DNA of 5,042 bases, from contig DIVF01000037.1 in assembly GCA_002423285.1 (NCBI GenBank), forward strand, positions 1 through 5,042, read 5' to 3'. A program made the position numbers and the translations under genes. The DNA comes from Micavibrio sp. UBA6139 (GTDB lineage: Bacteria > Pseudomonadota > Alphaproteobacteria > Micavibrionales > Micavibrionaceae). Each line of letters begins with the position of its first letter. The stretch's first letter is position 1. Positions 1-4,538 of this stretch are shown piece by piece. The notes below the pieces were generated by a model. It searched no databases, was not told the origin of the DNA, and saw only the letters and a list, made by a program, of their open reading frames with translations.

Positions 1-2
1 AC

Positions 3-230
3 TTTTGCAACAGGTCTAATAAAGGACTGGATGTCCAAACCTTGCCTGCTGGTGATGCGGAAACAGAGCAAATGCTGGCCCTTCTGGATTTCGTGACAGA
101 GCTGAAGCGTGGTGGATTGGATGTCAGTTTAAAGAAAGGGTATCTTTCCGGCGCATCTTTAATCATTGGCGGACTGGATGAGTATAAAGACCGCCCATTC
201 TCAGTGGATGCGAAGATTGTAAAATCCTAG
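3..230 (+). CDS. 3' end of an unrecognised protein-coding gene (5' end outside window)
   Basis: The reading frame is open from the window edge to a TAG stop at 228-230, giving the last 75 residues of a protein. A TTG at 42 could in principle start translation, but no Shine-Dalgarno sequence precedes it and the frame stays open upstream, so I read this as a 5'-truncated gene. The visible part has a charged, probably helical stretch (about residues 20-37 of the fragment, around LLDFVTELKRGG) followed by alternating hydrophobic and polar residues that look like beta strands (VSLKKGYLSGASLIIGG). It has no transmembrane segment and no catalytic motif I recognise. The next gene starts 15 nt downstream with its own ribosome binding site, so the two are probably co-transcribed. 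I do not recognise the family, and the missing N-terminus would be needed to assign it. Confidence 0.6.
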   Translation, partial: FCNRSNKGLDVQTLPAGDAETEQMLALLDFVTELKRGGLDVSLKKGYLSGASLIIGGLDEYKDRPFSVDAKIVKS

Positions 231-245
231 AAATCAGGACGTTAT

Positions 246-533
246 GTGACATCTTTGGGGAATGGGGGGCTTGGTAAGGCCTTTGCTGGGTTGGTGCGCC
301 AATTTCAAATTATGACGTATGATTCAAGCAACATTCCAGAACCGCGTGACGGGTATGACCTGACACGGCAGAGCGAAAGAGAAATGGCTGTTCAGGATCT
401 GGCGAAGCAAGCTGCAGAGGATATTATCAGAAAGCGTAATGATGCCAATCATACGGACGCGCTCCTCGGCGCGGCAGCGGTTTCTGCTAAAATTCCAGAA
501 TGGAAGCGCCCCCTGGAAGCACCGCCAATATAA
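246..533 (+). CDS. small hypothetical protein (95 aa)
   Basis: The product is a short soluble protein of unknown function with no signal peptide or membrane segment. I chose the GTG at 246 because AGGA at 236-239 sits 6 nt upstream. An in-frame ATG at 312 would give a 73-aa protein but has no ribosome binding site. The middle of the protein (about residues 41-67, from RQSEREM to IIRKRND) is strongly charged and likely an amphipathic helix. It is followed by an alanine-rich segment and a proline-rich end (IPEWKRPLEAPPI). The gene follows the truncated upstream gene by 15 nt, which suggests an operon. It ends 62 nt before the Ada-like gene. Its codon use does not stand out from its neighbours. 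It is a credible small gene because of its ribosome binding site and tight spacing, but I recognise no family, and a chance open frame is not fully excluded. Confidence 0.5.
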   Translation: MTSLGNGGLGKAFAGLVRQFQIMTYDSSNIPEPRDGYDLTRQSEREMAVQDLAKQAAEDIIRKRNDANHTDALLGAAAVSAKIPEWKRPLEAPPI

Positions 534-573
534 GGTTATCGGCCCATGCCAAGAAACGGATTGGCGGTGGGCC
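520..573 (+). other. overlapping, mutually exclusive hairpins upstream of the Ada-like gene
   Basis: Two inverted repeats share the same right arm. One pairs CACCGCCAAT (520-529) with ATTGGCGGTG (560-569), a perfect 10-bp stem with a 30-nt loop. The other pairs GGCCCA (541-546) with TGGGCC (568-573) and GCCAA (548-552) with TTGGC (561-565), separated by a small internal loop. Both cannot form at once. A run of six T follows at 587-592, 13 nt past the second stem and directly before the ATG at 596. This resembles an attenuator layout, but the T run is too distant for a textbook terminator. The regulatory role is inferred; only the base complementarity is seen. Confidence 0.35.
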
Positions 574-595
574 GGATTCCAGATAGTTTTTTCCA

Positions 596-1435
596 ATGAG
601 CACAACCGCAGAACAGGCTATATCGCAGGCCATTGATTACATCGCCGCCCATTGGCAGGAACAGCCCAGCCTTGATTTCTTGGCGGAGCGGGCGGGGTAT
701 GAATCCACTCATTTTCAAAAGACTTTTACCCGTATGGTGGGGTTAAGCCCGAAACGCTTGGTACAATTTATGAATGCGCGTCATGCGCGGGAATTGCTGT
801 TGACCGGGTATTCAACGCTTGATGCGGCGTATGAAACAGGACTGTCGGGCACGGGGCGTTTATTTGATGCGATGTTGAATGTCGTTGCCGCCACACCGGG
901 CGAGGTGAAGCGTAAAGGGGCAGGACTGACTATTCATTATGGTTTTCATCCAACCCCTATGGGTGAGGTTTTGATCGCGCAGACCGAACGTGGTCTGTGC
1001 TGGTTGGGGTTTGCGGTTGATGAAGAACGCATTGTGCCGATGGCGCGCCTGCGTAAGGATTGGCCACTGGCGACGTTGATCCATGATGATAATGCAACGC
1101 GGGACACTGCCGAAAAAATCATGAATATCTGGCGCGGTGCGGATGACCGTTTAACGCTCCATCTCTACGGTACAAATTTTCAGATGCAGGTCTGGCAGGC
1201 TTTGCTCAAAATCCCGTGTGGGGCGACGGTCAGTTATCAAGCGGTTGCTGAATATATTGGCCGCCCCAAGGCCTTTCGTGCGGTCGGGACGGCGGTTGGG
1301 GCAAACCCGGTATCGCTGCTCATTCCCTGCCACCGCGTTATTCAGGCCACTGGAATCGTTGAAAATTATGGCTGGGGCACGCCACGAAAAAAGCTGATTT
1401 TGGCCCTCGAAGGCGAAGGGCCGGGGCGGTCTTGA
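596..1435 (+). CDS. Ada-like protein: AraC-type helix-turn-helix region plus methylated-DNA-[protein]-cysteine S-methyltransferase
   Basis: The product is a cytoplasmic DNA repair protein that should transfer the alkyl group from O6-alkylguanine or O4-alkylthymine to its own cysteine in a single-use reaction. Residues about 8-108 form an AraC-type DNA-binding region with two helix-turn-helix units; LAERAGYESTHFQKTF and the following GLSPKRL are typical of the family. Residues about 112-272 form the alkyltransferase region: an N-terminal lobe starting near IHYGFHPTPMGEVLIA, then FQMQVWQALLKIPCG and SYQAVAEYIGRP, then NPVSLLIPCHRVIQ, whose Cys245 in PCHRV is the methyl acceptor. The N-terminal zinc/cysteine domain of Ada is absent, so the protein probably cannot sense methylphosphotriesters as Ada does. 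The loop after the active site reads GIVENYGWG where most relatives have a Gly-Gly-Tyr pattern. The ATG at 596 is the first possible start after an in-frame stop at 584-586 and is needed for a complete first helix-turn-helix. The ribosome binding site is poor. The 279-aa length fits the Ada-like group without the zinc domain. Confidence 0.92.
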   Translation: MSTTAEQAISQAIDYIAAHWQEQPSLDFLAERAGYESTHFQKTFTRMVGLSPKRLVQFMNARHARELLLTGYSTLDAAYETGLSGTGRLFDAMLNVVAATPGEVKRKGAGLTIHYGFHPTPMGEVLIAQTERGLCWLGFAVDEERIVPMARLRKDWPLATLIHDDNATRDTAEKIMNIWRGADDRLTLHLYGTNFQMQVWQALLKIPCGATVSYQAVAEYIGRPKAFRAVGTAVGANPVSLLIPCHRVIQATGIVENYGWGTPRKKLILALEGEGPGRS

Positions 1436-1473
1436 CGGATGATTTCGTGGGCATTAACGTTGCTGCCTACAGT

Positions 1474-1479
1474 TATATT
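1474..1479 (+). promoter_or_regulatory. possible -10 element (TATATT) for the small exported protein gene
   Basis: TATATT matches the sigma70 -10 consensus at five of six positions and would start transcription near 1486, just before the ribosome binding site AGGGA at 1488-1492. No good -35 hexamer lies 16-18 nt upstream, so this is a weak prediction. The downstream gene could instead be read through from the Ada-like gene, which ends 66 nt before its start codon. Confidence 0.25.
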
Positions 1480-1501
1480 AAAAGAACAGGGATCATCCAT
1501 T

Positions 1502-1894
1502 ATGAAATTTTCGAAAGCTTTTGCTGCTGCGGCGGCTCTTGTTGTGGCCAGTGCATTTACACCGGCTCAGGCTGCTCCGGCAGGGAACGATAATCAGGCA
1601 CCTGAAGGTCTGATCCAGTTGATTTGCGCACCATCCGAAGGTTTTGACGATCAGTTAAAACAGGCGTTTGATCTGGCACGTGGGTCAGAAAGCAATGACG
1701 TTGATACAGGCAAAATCGTGCTGTACACGAACGAAACCAATAACAGCTATGTCATGGTTTTGGAACTGAACGATGCGGCACGCGCAGAGAATAACATTCC
1801 GGTTCCGGCCTCTTGCCTGATTGGTCAGCCAAGCCTTGGCCTAAAAGAGTTCCGTGCATCACCAGTATTTCAAAGCATCTTCCCGAAGCCATAA
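1502..1894 (+). CDS. small exported (periplasmic or secreted) protein of unknown function, 130 aa
   Basis: The N-terminus is a clear Sec signal peptide: a basic start (MKFSK), an alanine/valine-rich hydrophobic core (about residues 6-19) and a signal peptidase I site after AQA at residue 24. The mature protein would be about 106 residues, acidic to neutral, with no further membrane segment. It carries exactly two cysteines, Cys42 (LICAPSEG) and Cys105 (ASCLIGQ), which could form a disulfide after export. Predicted strand-like segments include KIVLYTNE and SYVMVLELN. I chose the ATG at 1502 because AGGGA (1488-1492) lies 9 nt upstream and the signal peptide begins exactly there. A more upstream ATG at 1439 would add 21 residues in front of the signal peptide and has no ribosome binding site. 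A strong terminator follows. There is no lipobox, so it is not a lipoprotein. I do not recognise the family. Confidence 0.8.
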   Translation: MKFSKAFAAAAALVVASAFTPAQAAPAGNDNQAPEGLIQLICAPSEGFDDQLKQAFDLARGSESNDVDTGKIVLYTNETNNSYVMVLELNDAARAENNIPVPASCLIGQPSLGLKEFRASPVFQSIFPKP

Positions 1895-1915
1895 TCTTCG
1901 TATGATTGCAAAACA

Positions 1916-1948
1916 AAAAACCGCGTGGTTTTAAGCCATGCGGTTTTT
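1916..1948. terminator. bidirectional intrinsic terminator between the exported-protein gene and dapB
   Basis: A 13-bp stem (1916-1928 with 1936-1948, one G-T wobble) encloses a 7-nt loop. The core is CCGCGTGG paired with CCATGCGG, flanked by A and T runs. On the plus strand the stem runs into TTTTTATTTTTTT. On the minus strand it runs into TTTTTTGTTTTG. It lies 21 nt past the plus-strand stop at 1894 and 21 nt past the dapB stop at 1970, so it can end both convergent transcripts. Confidence 0.88.
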
Positions 1949-1969
1949 ATTTTTTTGCTGGCGCTGATC

Positions 1970-2677
1970 CTATAAACCGAGAACATCCCGCATGGTGTAA
2001 AAACCGTGCGGTTTTTCTTTGAGCCATTGGGCGGCGCGCAACGCCCCTTTTGCAAACAGGCCGCGGTCATGGGCGCGGTGGGTCAGTTCGATGCGTTCAC
2101 CGGGGCCATAGAAATTGACACTGTGTTCGCCGATAACATCACCGCCGCGTTGAACGGCATAGCCCAGTGTTCCAGTTTCACGCTTTCCACTGCGGTCAAT
2201 GGGTGCGGCTTCGCGGCCCGTGGCACGGCCTAGCATCAAGGCAGTGCCGGACGGGGCATCGACCTTGTTCCGGTGGTGGGTTTCCATGATTTCCACATCG
2301 AAGTCATGACCCAAACGGGTGGATGCTTGTTCCACCAATGCCGCCAGCAAATTGACACCAACACTCATATTCGCGGAATAGAGAAGGGCGCAATTCTTGG
2401 CAGCATCCTTCATTGCTTGAAGGTCGGCATCGGTTAGGCCTGTTGTTCCAATGATGAGTGGTTTTTTATATTGCACGGCTAGTGCCAGATGGGCCCGTGT
2501 CGCGGTGGGGGTTGTGAAATCAATCACGACATGATTGTCTTGAAACAGTGCTGCGGGGTCATCGGACGATGTGCTGCCCGACCCAAACGCCAAACCCGCC
2601 CATGCGCCTGATTCCAGTTCGCGCAGCAAACCTTGTCCCATGCGGCCATTGATGCCTGCGATGCCGATTTTGGTCAT
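1970..2677 (-). CDS. dapB: 4-hydroxy-tetrahydrodipicolinate reductase (dihydrodipicolinate reductase)
   Basis: DapB reduces the product of DapA with NAD(P)H to tetrahydrodipicolinate, in the cytoplasmic pathway to diaminopimelate and lysine. The Rossmann dinucleotide-binding motif is GIAGINGRMGQ (residues 5-15). VIDFTTP (51-57) and GTTG (77-80) line the coenzyme site. ETHHRNKVDAPSGTA (132-146) is the catalytic and substrate-binding signature; His134 and Lys138 match His159 and Lys163 of the E. coli enzyme. The C-terminal FYTMRDVLGL is also typical. At 235 residues it is shorter than the E. coli enzyme (273). The loss is mainly between the Rossmann motif and VIDFTTP, and after the catalytic motif. 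The acidic/basic pair that selects NADH or NADPH in E. coli (Glu38-Arg39) is replaced by a Gly/Ser/Thr stretch (residues 32-38). The ATG at 2677 is preceded by AGAGGAA (2692-2686) at 8 nt. All catalytic features are intact, so it should be active. Confidence 0.96.
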   Translation of the reverse strand: MTKIGIAGINGRMGQGLLRELESGAWAGLAFGSGSTSSDDPAALFQDNHVVIDFTTPTATRAHLALAVQYKKPLIIGTTGLTDADLQAMKDAAKNCALLYSANMSVGVNLLAALVEQASTRLGHDFDVEIMETHHRNKVDAPSGTALMLGRATGREAAPIDRSGKRETGTLGYAVQRGGDVIGEHSVNFYGPGERIELTHRAHDRGLFAKGALRAAQWLKEKPHGFYTMRDVLGL

Positions 2678-2725
2678 GGTGGGTGTTCCTCTACTGGATG
2701 TCTCAACTTGTCTTTTAGTTGGGCA

Positions 2726-2754
2726 ATCATACGCAATATCAATGGTTTGGCCAA
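2726..2754 (-). promoter_or_regulatory. sigma70-type promoter for dapB
   Basis: Read on the minus strand, TTGGCC (2754-2749, four of six matches to TTGACA) is followed after exactly 17 nt by TATGAT (2731-2726, five of six matches to TATAAT). Transcription would start near 2719, giving a leader of about 42 nt before the dapB ATG at 2677. This supports dapB being transcribed independently of dnaJ. The prediction rests on sequence match only. Confidence 0.55.
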
Positions 2755-2831
2755 TATTTCTTGACGGTTGAATGCCGCAGGGTCCAATCTGGGCGTGATT
2801 TCAAAGGGATACATAAAAGGACCTCACAGCC

Positions 2832-3233
2832 ATGGAACAGGACGATAACCCGATTGCGCGTCTGGTCGCTCAATTCACCCGCGCGGCGGAACATGAAATG
2901 ACGCCTGTGAACGGCATTATTGATGAATGTCATATCTTGCACGAAGGCGGGCGGAAGATTTTTATTATCCATGTTCGCAACGGCGCAAAAACAAATGCGT
3001 TCTGGCTGGAACATCACCAGAATGATCCTTATTTCTTGCCACCTCGCACCGGCGATCAAGTGAAGGGGATCATCAATACGATGGATGATAATATCCAGTT
3101 CCTGGAACACAGCTATAAACCAATTTTTGACTTCCAGAACACGTCCAATAATTCAGAACGCGAAGCCTTCGCATGGTTCGCCCGTCAGGCCGCTGAAAAA
3201 AAGAAAAAGGACGATGGCAACGCACCGTCCTAA
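2832..3233 (+). CDS. hypothetical protein (133 aa), possible OB-fold-like core, inserted between dnaJ and dapB
   Basis: The product is a soluble protein without a signal peptide or membrane segment. Residues about 1-22 look helical (ARLVAQFTRAAEHE). Residues about 26-93 look like a small beta barrel: VNGIIDECHIL, GRKIFIIHVRN, a TGDQVKG turn and GIINTMDDNIQFLEH. The V-x-G opening strand and the later G-D-x-V-x-G turn resemble OB-fold proteins, but this is an inference from pattern, not a recognised family. The C-terminal part is helical (SEREAFAWFARQAAEKK) and ends in a lysine-rich, disordered-looking tail (KKKKDDGNAPS). The ATG at 2832 follows AAAAGGA (2815-2821) at 10 nt. The gene diverges from dapB across 154 nt and converges on dnaJ, with a shared hairpin after its stop. 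TTGACG at 2761-2766 is a candidate -35 element, but no good -10 follows it. The ribosome binding site and protein-like composition make it a real gene; its function is unknown. Confidence 0.75.
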   Translation: MEQDDNPIARLVAQFTRAAEHEMTPVNGIIDECHILHEGGRKIFIIHVRNGAKTNAFWLEHHQNDPYFLPPRTGDQVKGIINTMDDNIQFLEHSYKPIFDFQNTSNNSEREAFAWFARQAAEKKKKDDGNAPS

Positions 3234-3246
3234 GCCAAAGAAAAAT

Positions 3247-3269
3247 TGAAGGGGGCATTGCCCCCTTCA
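3247..3269. terminator. intrinsic terminator of dnaJ, possibly also serving the convergent gene
   Basis: TGAAGGGGGC (3247-3256) pairs perfectly with GCCCCCTTCA (3260-3269) around a 3-nt ATT loop. On the minus strand the stem is followed by ATTTTTCTTT, a good T tract, 15 nt past the dnaJ stop. On the plus strand, 13 nt past the 3233 stop, the downstream sequence is only moderately T-rich, so termination there is likely weaker. Confidence 0.82.
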
Positions 3270-3284
3270 CCCTATTCTGATTCA

Positions 3285-4466
3285 TTATTCTGTCAGATCA
3301 CTCCAAAACTCTTTTGCCTTGTTCATAAAGCCGGACGCCTCGGGGGAGTGTTTGCTGGCGGCGGTACCGCCGGTGGTTTTGTCGAGTTCTTTCAGCAGGT
3401 CTGCTTGCTTGCGCGACAAATTGACAGGGGTTTCGACGAAGATGTCGATATACATGTCGCCGCGCGCTTGGGAACGCAAAATCGACATGCCCTTGCCCTT
3501 TACGCGCAATTGCTGGCCCGATTGGGTGCCTTCGGCAATTTTCACCTTGGTGCGGGTGCGGTCGATGGTTGGAATTTCGATGTCACCACCCAGTGCCGCC
3601 ACGGTCATTGGAATTGGAACGCGGCAGAATAAATCGGCCCCTTCACGGCGGAACAAACGGTGCGGTTTGACGGCGAGGAGAACGTATAGATCACCTGCTG
3701 GTCCGCTGCGCAGACCCGCTTCGCCTTCACCGCTCAAACGGATGCGACGGCCATTTTCGACTCCCGGTGGAATTTTAACACGCAGGGTTTTTTCCTTACG
3801 AATACGCCCAGACCCGGCGCATTTATCACACGGGTCGCGGATGATGGCGCCTTCGCCGTTACAGGTTGGGCAGGCGCGTTCAATGGTGAAGAAACCCTGT
3901 TGCATCCGGACACGGCCCTGACCATTACAGGTCGCGCAGTTTTCGGTGCCTGTACCTTGCTTCGCGCCAGAGCCGGAGCATTTATCGCAGGATTCAGATA
4001 ATGGAATTTTGATCGTGGCTTCTTTACCGGCGAAGGCTTCTTCCATGGTGATTTCCATGGTGTATTGCACATCATTGCCGCGTTGTGGGCCGTTGCTGCG
4101 TCCGCGTCCACCGCGTGCGCCGCCACCGCCCATAAATTCGCCGAACATATCTTCGAAAATGTCAGTGAAGGCGCTGCCAAATCCTGCTTCGCCCCCGCCG
4201 TTGCCGCCACCCATGCCGCCGGGACGGAATCCGCCCATGCTGCCGTCAAAAGCGGCCGCGCCAAAACGGTCATAGGCCGCTTTTTTCTGCGGGTCTTTGA
4301 ACACGTCATAGGCTTCGTTGATTTCTTTAAACTTGGCCTCGGCATCCGGGTTATCCGCGTTGCGGTCCGGGTGGAATTTCATGGCCAGCGTACGGTATGC
4401 CTTTTTGATTTCTTCATCACTGGCATTCCGCTCAACACCCAGGAGCTTATAATAATCTTTGGACAT
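3285..4466 (-). CDS. dnaJ: chaperone protein DnaJ (Hsp40, type I)
   Basis: DnaJ is the cytoplasmic co-chaperone that binds unfolded proteins and stimulates the DnaK ATPase. The 393 residues show all type I regions in order. The J domain is about 1-70 with the DnaK-contacting HPD motif at 32-34 (KFHPDRNADNPDA). The Gly/Phe-rich region is about 72-130 and contains a DIF motif (TDIFEDMFGEF). The cysteine-rich zinc domain has four CxxCxGxG repeats: CDKCSGSG (160), CATCNGQG (177), CPTCNGEG (199) and CDKCAGSG (213). The C-terminal substrate-binding and dimerisation region is about 225-350, followed by a short tail ending KEFWSDLTE. I chose the ATG at 4466 because AAGGAA (4478-4473) lies 6 nt upstream and the protein then starts MSKDYYKLLGV as usual. 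An in-frame ATG at 4490 lies inside the intergenic hairpin and has no ribosome binding site. dnaK ends 72 nt upstream on the same strand. Nothing is missing or broken. Confidence 0.97.
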   Translation of the reverse strand: MSKDYYKLLGVERNASDEEIKKAYRTLAMKFHPDRNADNPDAEAKFKEINEAYDVFKDPQKKAAYDRFGAAAFDGSMGGFRPGGMGGGNGGGEAGFGSAFTDIFEDMFGEFMGGGGARGGRGRSNGPQRGNDVQYTMEITMEEAFAGKEATIKIPLSESCDKCSGSGAKQGTGTENCATCNGQGRVRMQQGFFTIERACPTCNGEGAIIRDPCDKCAGSGRIRKEKTLRVKIPPGVENGRRIRLSGEGEAGLRSGPAGDLYVLLAVKPHRLFRREGADLFCRVPIPMTVAALGGDIEIPTIDRTRTKVKIAEGTQSGQQLRVKGKGMSILRSQARGDMYIDIFVETPVNLSRKQADLLKELDKTTGGTAASKHSPEASGFMNKAKEFWSDLTE

Positions 4467-4485
4467 TCTGCGTTCCTTGGAAAAC

Positions 4486-4522
4486 ACCATGCCCGCCGGG
4501 TTTTTTACGGGGCGGGCATGGT
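4486..4522 (-). terminator. dnaK-dnaJ intergenic hairpin (attenuator or partial terminator)
   Basis: A perfect 12-bp G+C-rich stem pairs ACCATGCCCGCC (4486-4497) with GGCGGGCATGGT (4511-4522) around a 13-nt loop. It lies 16 nt past the dnaK stop and ends 7 nt before the dnaJ ribosome binding site. On the minus strand the sequence after the stem is GTGTTTTCC, only a weak T tract. It may therefore stop part of the transcripts or protect the dnaK 3' end, rather than act as a full terminator. Confidence 0.6.
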
Positions 4523-4538
4523 TTCATTTCACATGATA

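Noticed and set aside
324..605. Minus-strand frame overlapping the 246-533 gene
   Set aside because: It has Trp/Cys/Arg-rich noncoding-like composition and no good ribosome binding site, and it overlaps a better supported plus-strand frame.
1437..1498. GGATGAT/ATCATCC inverted repeat around the start region of the exported-protein gene
   Set aside because: It is 7 bp separated by 48 nt, within chance expectation, with no other sign of an operator.
1439..1501. ATG at 1439 as the start of the exported protein
   Set aside because: It would place 21 residues before an ideal signal peptide and lacks a ribosome binding site; the ATG at 1502 has both.
1999..2016. Palindrome AAAAACCG-TG-CGGTTTTT near the 3' end of dapB, similar to the adjacent terminator
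   Set aside because: It lies inside the dapB coding region and encodes the family-typical end of the protein. The loop is too short and the true terminator lies downstream.
2704..2721. Small inverted repeat CAACT/AGTTG in the dapB leader
   Set aside because: The stem is only 5 bp with an 8-nt loop, which is easily expected by chance; it does not resemble a lysine riboswitch.
2739..3110. Minus-strand frame of 123 aa opposite the 2832-3233 gene
   Set aside because: It has no ribosome binding site that I can support and covers the dapB promoter region. The plus-strand gene has a good ribosome binding site and more protein-like composition.
3209..3230. GGACG/CGTCC hairpin at the end of the 2832-3233 gene
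   Set aside because: The stem is short with a mismatch and no T tract, and it lies in coding sequence; the hairpin at 3247-3269 is the better terminator.
3734..4345. A second minus-strand frame inside dnaJ
   Set aside because: It is a shifted reading of dnaJ with skewed Ala/Pro/Lys composition and no domain; the dnaJ frame itself is intact.
4467..4490. Upstream ATG at 4490 as the dnaJ start
   Set aside because: It lies in the intergenic hairpin and has no ribosome binding site. The ATG at 4466 has AAGGAA at 6 nt and gives the normal DnaJ N-terminus.
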